DNA of 64,000 nt, from the NCBI RefSeq assembly GCF_014200405.1, contig NZ_JACHBQ010000001.1:62001-126000 (forward strand), read 5' to 3'. The translations under genes and the position numbers were made by a program. This DNA comes from Cryobacterium roopkundense (GTDB lineage Bacteria; Actinomycetota; Actinomycetes; Actinomycetales; Microbacteriaceae). The notes beneath the pieces were generated by a model, which saw nothing but the letters and a program-made list of their open reading frames with translations, did not search any database and was not told the origin of the DNA. Below, one piece after another: positions 54,248 to 62,432 of this stretch (its first letter is position 1; every line of letters begins with the position of its first letter).

Positions 54248-55733
54248 ATGTTAACGACGCAGAAGTCAGGTTCCGAGGTGGTCGCCCTACTGGAGAGGGC
54301 AGACGCCTCGGCAGCTGCTGCGTTGGCGGAGGTGAACTTCCAGCAGTTCACCGGGGATGAGGCCCTGGCCGTGATGGCGGCGGTGGAAAAGCTTGGGCGC
54401 CGGGCGGATGGGGCTCGGGTGGCGTCGGCGACAGACGTGGCCAGCCGGGCGGATTCGGCCCTGGGTCATGAGTCCCTGGCGTATAAGAACGGATGCCGGG
54501 GTAAGTACGAGCTGATCACCGCCGTGACACGCATCTCGGGTTCGGAGGCGAAGCGGCGGATGCGGCTCGGCGGCCTGGTCACCGGGGCCGCGACCGCCGC
54601 CAGCGGGCTGCTGGGGCAGGAGGTGCCGGTGCAGCATCCGGCGGTCGCCGAGGGGCTCGCGTCGGGTGAGTTGGGGGTGGATGCGGCGGAGGTGATCGTG
54701 ACCGCCCTCGAACCTCTGTCGCGGCGGGTCGCTCCGGCGGACCTGGATCGGGCGGAGCGGGCGCTGGTGGCGTCGGCGACGGGAGCGATCACGCCCGAGA
54801 CCGAGGGACTGCCGGGGGCGGGGATCGCATTCTCCGCCGACCTCATCCGGGCGCAGGCCCACGAATGGGAAGCCCGCCTCGACCCCGACGGCGCCGCCCC
54901 CAGTGACGATACGACGGCGGCCAAAAGCACCGTCGGGTTCGGCCGGCTCAAGGCTGGCCTCTATCCCTTGCGGGGCGGGGTGACGCCGGAGCTCAAGGGC
55001 ATCATGGACGGCATCTTCAACACGTTCCTCTCCGCCCACGCCGCTCCCGCTTTCCCCAGTGCTGAGCAGCAGGCGTTGATCGAAGCGGGAGAGCTGATTC
55101 CCGGGGCGGAGGAGTTCGACGACCCGCGCACTGGCGGTGAGAAGCGAGCGGATATTCTCCGGGGCGTGTTCGAGTCGAAGGCGCGGGACGCGAAGACACC
55201 GAGCATGGGCGGGGCGGCGCCGGTGGTGATGGTGCACGTGAATGCTGCGGACCTGAAGAGCGGCACGGGTGTCGGGTGGGTCGACGGGGTGGAGGCACCC
55301 ATCTCACTGCGAAACGTGCGGCAGAAGATGTGCGCCGGCGGGTATCAGGAGGTGTTCCTCGGCGAAAACGGCGAGGTGCTGCGGCTGGGTGAGAAGAAGC
55401 GGTTCTTCACCCCCGCCCAGCGGAGGGCGATCGCCGCTCGCGATGGAGGATGCGTCATGGTCTCGACAGGCTCGACCCGAGCCAGTCTAAGGAGCGGCGG
55501 CGTGGGCGGAAGTTCACCACATTATCCCGTGGCAACACAAGGGAAAGACCGACATAGACAACGGATGCTTGCTCTGTTGGTACCACCATGCCACCATCGA
55601 CACCTCCGGGTGGCAGATCCGCATGGTGCGCGGCCGCCCGGAGGTACGCGGTCCGGTGCTGTTCGACCCGACTCGCACCTGGCGACCCGCCGCCACCCAC
55701 CGCGCCAATACGGCCAGCTCCGCATCGGGCTAG
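54248..55733 (+). pseudogene. DUF222/HNH endonuclease gene broken by a repeat insertion
   Basis: From ATG 54248 the frame encodes a DUF222 domain (KNGCRGKYELITAVTRISGS and onward) up to RDGGCVM, where the HNH nuclease begins. The frame then reads MVSTGSTRASL from an inserted stretch that begins GGTCTCGACAGGCTCGACC (55459-55477), and native coding resumes in another frame at 55509 (EVHHIIPW, then DNGCLLCWYHHATID), ending at 55733. The expected cysteine pair after GGCV is gone. Such genes are multicopy in Microbacteriaceae and often decay. The nuclease is almost certainly inactive. Confidence 0.88.
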
Positions 55734-55740
55734 AACTCTG

Positions 55741-55770
55741 CCCAAGCCCAAGCCCAAGCCCAAGCCCAAG
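55741..55770. repeat. CCCAAG hexanucleotide tandem repeat
   Basis: Five perfect copies of CCCAAG lie between the broken DUF222 gene and the stop of the acyltransferase gene on the other strand. It is a slippage-prone microsatellite. Confidence 0.85.
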
Positions 55771-55788
55771 CGTCCGGCAGGCTACGTG

Positions 55789-57732
55789 CTACACGGCGGC
55801 CGGCTGCAGACGGTTCTCGCCGGGGAGGCGCTGGGGAGGCAACTCAGCGAGGCGCTGCAGGGCCGTGGTGACGGCATCCGCGTAGATCTGGCTGCCCGTG
55901 GGCCCCGGGTGCACGCCGTCGCCGGCCAGCAGATCGGTGTGCGGCGCGATGGCGTCGTGCCAGTTCGCGAGCTCGACCAGCCGATTGCGCGCCGAGAAGT
56001 CGGCGAGGGAGGCGTTCACGCCCTCGGTCCAGTCCCGGTCGGCATACGCGTTCACCAGGATGAGTTTGCGGTCGGGGCCGATCACGCGTTCGATCTCGAT
56101 CAGCTCATCGGCCTTGATGGGGCCGTTGGTGCCGAGCCCGACAACGACGATCGGGCGCAACGTACCCGCGCGAGCCAGCTCTTCTAATATGCCAGCTGCG
56201 GAATACATGCCACGGGATACCGCAGCATCAATTGAGATGCCCGGGAAAGTCGTCTGCAGCTCGGCCGCGGAGGCGAGCATCACCGAGTCGCCCACCGCGG
56301 TGATGAGGTCACCGCCAGGCAGTGGCGCGGGAGTCGAGGCTGCCTGCTGCGCCGCCTCGGCCGCTGCCTTCGCGGCCTCGTCGAGTGCCTGCTGTCCCCG
56401 CTCAATTTCGACCTCTGCCGTGGCGGTGGCCGGCGCGGTCGCGAGGGCCGCAGCGGTCCCGCCCGACACGAGCAGCACCGTCACGGCGAGTACCGCCACC
56501 AGAACCCGGCCTTTCGCATGCAGGCCCCACAGCGTGCGCAACCGACCGACGACACCACGAATGCCGTCCCGTCGTACCGGCTGTTCCAGCCAGCGGTACG
56601 AGGCACCCGCCGCAGCGAGCGTCAGCACCGTCGCGAGCACCGCAATGAGAGCGACCCGGAGCGGTGTCGACGGCCCAGGCAAGCCCACTTGTAGTAGAAC
56701 GAGCACCGGCCAGTGCCAGAGATAGATGCCGTAGGACCGCTCCCCGATGTAGCGCAACGGTGCCACGTCGAGGGCCCGCCCGAAACCACCACCACGAACG
56801 CCGGCCCAGATGGCCACGGCCGTGAGCACGCTGACGGCAGCGAGACCGCCACGGTAGGTCTCCGTTCCGCCCTCGGGCAGCACGGCCGCGGCGATGCCGA
56901 TCCCGACCAGGGCGGCCCCGCCGAGCCACGGGCGCAGCCGCGGCAGCTCGTTGCGGAGCCCTGCGGGTCGGCGCAGCAGTAGCGCCAGCGCGGCACCGGT
57001 GAACAAGCCGAAACTGTGGGTGTCCGAACCGTAATAGACGCGGGTCGGGTCAGCGCCCGGCTGGTACAACACCCCCATCCACAGCATCGACGCGACGGCC
57101 AGAAGGGCCACGACGGCAAGTCGAAGGCGGGCGCTTCGGATGAGCAGAATCGCGAGTAGCAGCAGTGGCCAGATCACGTAGAACTGTTCCTCGACGGCCA
57201 ACGACCAGAGGTTGCGAAACAGCTCGGGCTGATCGGCGGCGAAGTAGCTTGCGTCGCCGGCGATCGAAATCCAGTTGTAACCAAAGGTCACGGCGCCGAG
57301 CAGTTGAGCGCCGAGCCCAACGAGGACGTCACCGCCGATGAGCCAGGCCGCCGTGCAGCTCAGGAGAATGAGCGGAACGAGGGGCGGAACCAGGCGCCGT
57401 GCGCGGCGCTGCCAGAAGTTTCGAAGCGATACGCGGCCGGTGCGGGTGCGCTCGGAGACCAGCAGCCCGGTGATCAGGAACCCGCTGATCACAAAGAAGA
57501 CATCCACACCGATGAATCCACCCGGCAGGGCGCTCGGGAAGAAGTGGTAGATGACCACCGCGATGACGGCAATGGCTCGCAGGCCGTCCAGCCCCGCAAG
57601 CCGGCCAGAACGCTTCTCGAACGTGGGGACAAGTGCCGACGTACCGGCCGCTTCGCGGGCAGAATTACTGGGGGAAGTAGCGCTGGGAGGAGTGTCGACC
57701 AGACCGGTCTCAGATGTTTGTGGGGGATTCAT
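55789..57732 (-). CDS. Acyltransferase-3 membrane protein with C-terminal SGNH domain
   Basis: Starting at ATG 57732 gives 647 residues; the frame extends upstream but without homology. The N-terminal acyltransferase-3 domain has about ten membrane segments and LDGLRAIAVIAVVIYHFFP with its conserved His, then GFIGVDVFFVISGFLI. The C-terminal SGNH/GDSL domain lies outside the membrane, with GDSVM, the GTNG block and DGVHP. This OafA/OatA-like pairing O-acylates cell-surface glycans or peptidoglycan; the exact substrate is unknown. It stands alone, divergent from truA. Confidence 0.9.
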   Translation of the reverse strand: MNPPQTSETGLVDTPPSATSPSNSAREAAGTSALVPTFEKRSGRLAGLDGLRAIAVIAVVIYHFFPSALPGGFIGVDVFFVISGFLITGLLVSERTRTGRVSLRNFWQRRARRLVPPLVPLILLSCTAAWLIGGDVLVGLGAQLLGAVTFGYNWISIAGDASYFAADQPELFRNLWSLAVEEQFYVIWPLLLLAILLIRSARLRLAVVALLAVASMLWMGVLYQPGADPTRVYYGSDTHSFGLFTGAALALLLRRPAGLRNELPRLRPWLGGAALVGIGIAAAVLPEGGTETYRGGLAAVSVLTAVAIWAGVRGGGFGRALDVAPLRYIGERSYGIYLWHWPVLVLLQVGLPGPSTPLRVALIAVLATVLTLAAAGASYRWLEQPVRRDGIRGVVGRLRTLWGLHAKGRVLVAVLAVTVLLVSGGTAAALATAPATATAEVEIERGQQALDEAAKAAAEAAQQAASTPAPLPGGDLITAVGDSVMLASAAELQTTFPGISIDAAVSRGMYSAAGILEELARAGTLRPIVVVGLGTNGPIKADELIEIERVIGPDRKLILVNAYADRDWTEGVNASLADFSARNRLVELANWHDAIAPHTDLLAGDGVHPGPTGSQIYADAVTTALQRLAELPPQRLPGENRLQPAAV

Positions 57733-57810
57733 AAGCAAGCGCCTGTCGGGGCGGACCGAAATTCGGGACGGGCTGAACTTCGGCTTCAACGATAACCCGG
57801 GTGAGTCACC

Positions 57811-57816
57811 TAGTCT
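57811..57816 (+). promoter_or_regulatory. Candidate leaderless -10 box (truA)
   Basis: TAGTCT lies 7 nt before the GTG start of truA, without a Shine-Dalgarno sequence between them. Confidence 0.4.
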
Positions 57817-57823
57817 TGTTCCT

Positions 57824-58738
57824 GTGAATCTTTCTGTGCCCATTGTCGGCCCGCCGTGGTCGCCGACCACGCGCATCCGCTTGGACGTGGCCTACGACGG
57901 CACCGACTTCGCCGGCTGGGCGCGTCAGCCGGGCTTTCGCACTGTGCAGGGCGAGATCGAAGACGGCCTCGCCACCATCCTGCAGAAATATCCACCACAC
58001 CCCACCCTCATCGTGGCCGGGCGAACGGATGCCGGGGTGCACGCCAGAGGACAGGTCGCCCACTTCGACCTCACGCCGGAACAGGCCGATTCGCTCATTC
58101 GCGTGAAGCGCGGCACCGGCGACCGCCCGCCCGTGGCCCTCGCCACGGCTGTACAACGGCGGCTGAGCGGCATCCTCGTGACCCAGCCGGACATCGTGCT
58201 GCGCACGGCAACCGTCGTGCCGGTGAGCTTCGACGCCCGGTTTTCGGCACTGTGGCGCCGCTATGAGTACCGCATCTCCGACCTGCACGCCCTGCGAGAC
58301 CCGCAGCAGCGCCTGCGCACCACCTGGCATCCCGGCAAGCTTGACGTGGCCCTGATGGACGCCGGGGCCGCCAACCTGGTGGGCCTGCACGACTTCGCCG
58401 CGTACTGCAAGCCGCGGCCCGGCGCCACGACCATTCGCACCCTGCAGGACTTTCGCTGGCGCCGCGATGACGACGGCGTGCTCATCGCCACCCTCACAGC
58501 GGATGCCTTTTGCCACAGCATGGTGCGCGCCCTCGTGGGGGCTTGCGTGGCCGTGGGGGAGGGGCGGCTGGAAGCGGACCGCCTCGTGAACCTGCACATT
58601 GAGCGATCGCGAATTGTGGAGTTCAAGGTGATGCCTGCTGAAGGTCTCACCCTGATCGATGTGGGCTACCCACACGACGCAGAGCTGGCCATTCGCGCCG
58701 TCGAAACCCGCAACCGCCGCTCGATGCCGGTCGTCTGA
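57824..58738 (+). CDS. truA: tRNA pseudouridine(38-40) synthase TruA
   Basis: The 304-residue protein starts at GTG 57824; an in-frame GTG 12 nt later is the alternative. The frame is open further upstream into acyltransferase DNA, which is not part of it. It has LDVAYDGTDFAGWARQ and the catalytic Asp in GRTDAGVHARGQV. TruA makes pseudouridine in the anticodon arm of tRNAs. It commonly follows rplQ; here the accessory island lies between. Confidence 0.95.
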   Translation: MNLSVPIVGPPWSPTTRIRLDVAYDGTDFAGWARQPGFRTVQGEIEDGLATILQKYPPHPTLIVAGRTDAGVHARGQVAHFDLTPEQADSLIRVKRGTGDRPPVALATAVQRRLSGILVTQPDIVLRTATVVPVSFDARFSALWRRYEYRISDLHALRDPQQRLRTTWHPGKLDVALMDAGAANLVGLHDFAAYCKPRPGATTIRTLQDFRWRRDDDGVLIATLTADAFCHSMVRALVGACVAVGEGRLEADRLVNLHIERSRIVEFKVMPAEGLTLIDVGYPHDAELAIRAVETRNRRSMPVV

Positions 58739-58787
58739 ACAGTCGGAGCCGCACCGGAGTTGCGACGGGGGTGAACAGAGACTAGTG

Positions 58788-58867
58788 TTGACCCTTGATG
58801 TCTGCGCGTTGCAGCGCGACATACGAACGTGAGCCCTCCATCGACAGTGTTTGCATCACGCAAACAC
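58788..58867 (+). promoter_or_regulatory. rplM upstream element and leader hairpin
   Basis: TTGACCCTTGATGTC (58788-58802) matches the infA element. A dyad starts in it: ATGTC, bulge, GCGC pairs with GCGC, GACAT (to about 58822). A perfect hairpin GTGTTTGC/GCAAACAC (58847-58867) lies 55 nt before the rplM start and could be an L13-type leader. Confidence 0.45.
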
Positions 58868-58922
58868 GCCCGGAGCGGGATTCACGAACACCTCCGTTCG
58901 AAAAGAAGAAAGCAGCACAATA

Positions 58923-59369
58923 GTGACGCGCACTTATACCCCCAAGGCAAGCGAACTCCAGCACGACTGGGTTGTCATCGATGCCACCGATATCGTTCTC
59001 GGACGTCTGGCCAGCCACGCGGCAGTTCTGCTTCGCGGCAAGCACAAGGCAACCTTTTCCCCGCACATGGATGGTGGCGACTTCGTCATCATTGTGAACG
59101 CGGACAAGATCGCTTTGACCGGCAAGAAGCTCGACCTGAAGATTGCTTACCGCCACTCCGGTTACCCGGGCGGCCTCACGGCAACCAACTACTCCGAGAT
59201 GCTCGAGAAGCACCCCACGCGTGCGGTTGAGAAGGCGATTCGCGGCATGCTGCCGAAGAACTCGCTCGGCCGTGCACAGCTGACGAAGCTCAAGGTCTAC
59301 GCCGGCCCCGAGCACCCGCACTCGGCTCAGCAGCCCAAGCCGTACACCCTCGGCCAGGTCGCGCAGTAG
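58923..59369 (+). CDS. rplM: 50S ribosomal protein uL13
   Basis: The 148-residue protein starts with GTG at 58923 ([20 protein letters not shown]). It has [17 protein letters not shown] and the motif [19 protein letters not shown]. uL13 is an early 50S assembly protein. An upstream ATG at 58851 would add an unlikely 24 residues. It is followed by rpsI as usual. Confidence 0.97.
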   Translation: MTRTYTPKASELQHDWVVIDATDIVLGRLASHAAVLLRGKHKATFSPHMDGGDFVIIVNADKIALTGKKLDLKIAYRHSGYPGGLTATNYSEMLEKHPTRAVEKAIRGMLPKNSLGRAQLTKLKVYAGPEHPHSAQQPKPYTLGQVAQ

Positions 59370-59417
59370 CGCTGACCCACCAGACTTTTCGACTCTAGAA
59401 AAAGGATTCAACCCATC

Positions 59418-59903
59418 GTGGCGCAGATCGCAGACCAGATTGACGCAACTCCCGAGAGCTACTCGACCGAGACTCCCGCGGAGACCGTAACCAAGGCGCC
59501 TCGCGCCGTCCTCAACGTTCCCGGCGCAGCCGTGGGCCGTCGCAAGCAGGCCATCGCCCGCGTGCGCATCGTCCCCGGTTCCGGAACCATCGTTGTGAAC
59601 GGCCGCGAGTTCGCCGATTACTTCCCCAACAAGCTGCACCAGCAGCTCATCAACGACCCGTTCAAGGTTCTTGACCTTCTCGGCTCGTACGATGTCATCG
59701 CTCGTATCACCGGTGGCGGCCCCTCGGGCCAGGCCGGCGCGCTTCGCCTCGGCATCGCACGCTCGCTCAACCTGATCGACGAAGAGAACAACCGCGCCAT
59801 CCTGAAGAAGAACGGCTTCCTGAGCCGCGACGCTCGCGTCAAGGAGCGCAAGAAGGCCGGACTCAAGAAGGCCCGTAAGGCGCCTCAGTTCTCTAAGCGC
59901 TAA
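59418..59903 (+). CDS. rpsI: 30S ribosomal protein uS9
   Basis: The 161-residue protein starts with GTG and has a 38-residue N-terminal extension before [18 protein letters not shown]. The C-terminal tail [11 protein letters not shown] reaches the P-site tRNA. It lies 48 nt after rplM. Confidence 0.97.
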   Translation: MAQIADQIDATPESYSTETPAETVTKAPRAVLNVPGAAVGRRKQAIARVRIVPGSGTIVVNGREFADYFPNKLHQQLINDPFKVLDLLGSYDVIARITGGGPSGQAGALRLGIARSLNLIDEENNRAILKKNGFLSRDARVKERKKAGLKKARKAPQFSKR

Positions 59904-59928
59904 CCCCCACGTCGGATACCCAGACTCT

Positions 59929-61290
59929 ATGTCTCGACTATTCGGCACGGACGGCGTTCGGGGCCTGGCCAACCGTGATCTCACGGCTGGCCTGGCCCTG
60001 AGCCTTGCCCAGGCCAGCGCATCTGTATTGACCTCCGGTCGTCGTGCCCAGGCACGTCTCGCCGAGGGACGCCGCCCGGTAGCAGTGGTCGCTCGCGACC
60101 CCCGCATCTCCGGTGAATTCCTGACGGCCGCAGTATCGGCCGGACTCGCCAGCAGTGGCGTCGACGTTCTCGACGCCGGGGTCATCCCCACTCCTGCTGC
60201 CGCCTTCCTGATCGCCGACATCGGCGCCGACTTCGGTGTGATGATTTCCGCCTCACACAACGCGGCCCCCGACAACGGCATCAAAATCTTCGCCTTCGGC
60301 GGAACCAAACTTCCCGACACCGTCGAGGACCGCATCGAGTCCTACATCGGTCGCGACACCCTCATGCCCATCGGCGGCGACGTTGGACGTGTGCGGCGCT
60401 TCGCCGATGCCGAAGATCGCTACGTGGTGCACCTTCTCGGCACGTTGCCCCACCGCCTCGACGGCATCCACGTGGTGCTCGATTGCGCACACGGTGCGGC
60501 AGCTGGCGTGTCCCCGCAGGTCTTCACGGATGCCGGTGCTCGCCTCACGGTGATCGGCGCCGACCCCGACGGCCTCAACATCAACGACGGAGTGGGCTCC
60601 ACCCACCTCGACAACCTCGCCAAGGCAGTTCTCGAACACGGCGCCGATGTGGGCATCGCCCACGACGGAGACGCAGACCGCTGTCTGGCCGTAGACCGCG
60701 AGGGAAACATCGTGGACGGCGACCAGATCATGGCCATCCTCGCCGTGTCGATGGCCGAACGCGGAGTGTTGAAGGATCGCACGCTCGTGGCCACCGTGAT
60801 GAGCAACCTCGGCCTCCGCAAGGCGATGGCCGCGAACGACATCACCATGGTGCAGACCAAGGTGGGCGACCGTTACGTGCTCGAGGAGCTCAACGAGCAC
60901 GGGTACTCGCTCGGCGGCGAGCAATCCGGCCACGTGATCATGACCAAGTACGCCACGACGGGTGACGGCATCCTCACGGGGCTTCACCTCGTGGCCGAAA
61001 TGGCCCGCACCGGCAAGACGCTCGCCGAGCTCGCATCCGTCATGACGGTCTTCCCGCAGATTCTCGTGAACGTTCGGGGCGTCGACCACCGGGCCCTCGG
61101 CTCCGACGATGTCATAGCCGAAGCCGTTCGCGCGGCGGAAGCTGAACTCGGTGACACGGGACGGGTGCTGTTGCGTCCCTCAGGCACCGAACCCATGGTT
61201 CGCGTCATGGTGGAAGCGGCCGATCAGCCCACAGCTGACCGCCTCGCCCACCAGCTCGCCGCGATCGTGCTCGAGCGCCTCGCCAACTAG
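59929..61290 (+). CDS. glmM: Phosphoglucosamine mutase
   Basis: The 453-residue protein begins [20 protein letters not shown], has the phosphoserine loop [12 protein letters not shown], the metal loop DGDADRC, the sugar loop GGEQSGH and the phosphate loop [11 protein letters not shown]. It converts glucosamine-6-phosphate to glucosamine-1-phosphate for cell-wall UDP-GlcNAc. The next gene but one, glmS, makes its substrate. It lies 25 nt after rpsI. Confidence 0.97.
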   Translation: MSRLFGTDGVRGLANRDLTAGLALSLAQASASVLTSGRRAQARLAEGRRPVAVVARDPRISGEFLTAAVSAGLASSGVDVLDAGVIPTPAAAFLIADIGADFGVMISASHNAAPDNGIKIFAFGGTKLPDTVEDRIESYIGRDTLMPIGGDVGRVRRFADAEDRYVVHLLGTLPHRLDGIHVVLDCAHGAAAGVSPQVFTDAGARLTVIGADPDGLNINDGVGSTHLDNLAKAVLEHGADVGIAHDGDADRCLAVDREGNIVDGDQIMAILAVSMAERGVLKDRTLVATVMSNLGLRKAMAANDITMVQTKVGDRYVLEELNEHGYSLGGEQSGHVIMTKYATTGDGILTGLHLVAEMARTGKTLAELASVMTVFPQILVNVRGVDHRALGSDDVIAEAVRAAEAELGDTGRVLLRPSGTEPMVRVMVEAADQPTADRLAHQLAAIVLERLAN

Positions 61291-61311
61291 CAGCGCCGGC
61301 CGGGCGCCCCG

Positions 61312-61406
61312 CTGGTCGAGGAGCGAGGCACGAGCGTCTCGACGCTTCTATGGGAGTTGTCAAGCAGTTTGAGGTCTCGATCGCTCCTTCGTCGCGCCTC
61401 GACCAG
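61312..61406. repeat. Two palindromic intergenic repeats between glmM and coaA
   Basis: CTGGTCGAGGAGCGAGGCAC (from 61312 to 61343) is the same sequence as the first 32-nt part of the copy at 33688. A second unit in opposite orientation runs from GGTCTCGATCG (61373) to CTCGACCAG (61406); a partial CTCGACCGG follows. The genes are convergent, so the units may act as terminators for both. Confidence 0.65.
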
Positions 61407-61442
61407 CGCGGGCACGTCGCGCCTCGACCGGCGCCAGCCGGG

Positions 61443-62399
61443 TCAGACCTTGCGCAGCAGAACCGACGAGACGGCGTGCGTGGAGTCCTTGCGCAGCACG
61501 AGAGTGGCCCGCGAGCGCGTGGGACGGATGTTCTGCAACAGGTTCGGCTCGTTGATGGTGTTCCAGATGCTGCGTGCCTTGGAACGCGCCTCGTCTTCGG
61601 TGAGCGTGGCGTAGCGGTGAAAGTACGACTTGGGGTTGGCGAAGGCCCCGCGCTGCAGCTTGAGAAAACGATCCTCGTACCAGCGGGCGATGTCCTGGGT
61701 GCGAGCGTCGACGTAGATCGTGAAGTCGAACAGGTCGCTGACTGCGAGCCCGTGCCCGGCCCCGGGAGGCTGCAGCACGTTGAGGCCCTCGACAATCAGG
61801 ATGTCGGGCTGACGCACCACAATTTGGGCATCGGGCACGATGTCGTAGCTCAGGTGTGAATAGAAGGGCGCCCGAACCTCGGTGGCGCCGCTCTTGATCG
61901 CGCTCACGAAACGCAGCAACGCCCGGCGGTCGTACGCCTCCGGAAAGCCCTTGCGTTCCATCAGCCCCCGACGCAGCAGCTCGGCGTTCGGAAAGAGAAA
62001 GCCGTCGGTCGTGACGAGTTCGACGCGGGGGGTGTCGTCCCAGCGGGCGAGCATCTCCCGAAGCAGCCGGGCCACCGTGGACTTGCCCACCGCCACCGAG
62101 CCGGCGACGCCGATCACGAACGGGGTGCGTTGGGCGCGTTCGCCGAGAAAGTCACTCGTGGCGCGGTGCAGTTGCCGGGCGCCCGCGGCGTAGAGGTTGA
62201 GCAGCCTGCTGAGCGGGAGGTAGACATCCGTCACCTCGTTGAGGTCGAGGGGCTCCCCGAGACCGCGGAGCTGAACGAGCTCGGTCTCTTTCAGGGGGAG
62301 GCGGGTGGTTGGCGCGAGGGCCGCCCAGTCTGCCCTGTCGAGCTCCACAAATGGGGTGCCGTGGCCGTTGTTGCGCGCACTGAACATCGGATCGGACAT
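61443..62399 (-). CDS. coaA: Pantothenate kinase, type I
   Basis: Starting at ATG 62399 gives 318 residues. It has the P-loop [17 protein letters not shown], the family motif [22 protein letters not shown] and [10 protein letters not shown]. It phosphorylates pantothenate in the first step of coenzyme A synthesis. The open frame continues upstream over glmS but those residues are not part of it. It is divergent from glmS with 33 nt between the starts. Confidence 0.96.
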   Translation of the reverse strand: MSDPMFSARNNGHGTPFVELDRADWAALAPTTRLPLKETELVQLRGLGEPLDLNEVTDVYLPLSRLLNLYAAGARQLHRATSDFLGERAQRTPFVIGVAGSVAVGKSTVARLLREMLARWDDTPRVELVTTDGFLFPNAELLRRGLMERKGFPEAYDRRALLRFVSAIKSGATEVRAPFYSHLSYDIVPDAQIVVRQPDILIVEGLNVLQPPGAGHGLAVSDLFDFTIYVDARTQDIARWYEDRFLKLQRGAFANPKSYFHRYATLTEDEARSKARSIWNTINEPNLLQNIRPTRSRATLVLRKDSTHAVSSVLLRKV

Positions 62400-62432
62400 T
62401 CCCCCAAGCTTAGTCCGACTAAAATCAAGGCC
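62400..62432. promoter_or_regulatory. Divergent coaA-glmS promoter region
   Basis: TAAAAT (62420-62425) lies 7 nt before the glmS ATG, and TAAGCT on the minus strand lies 7 nt before the coaA ATG. Both transcripts could be leaderless, and their -10 boxes nearly touch. Confidence 0.45.

Noticed and set aside
55741-55770. Coding (Pro-Lys) repeat as part of a real protein tail
   Set aside because: The native DUF222/HNH frame stops at 55733, before the repeat; only the frameshifted frame reads through it.
62400-62432. glmS ribozyme/riboswitch
   Set aside because: The intergenic region is only 33 nt, too short for this RNA, and the upstream DNA is coaA coding sequence.
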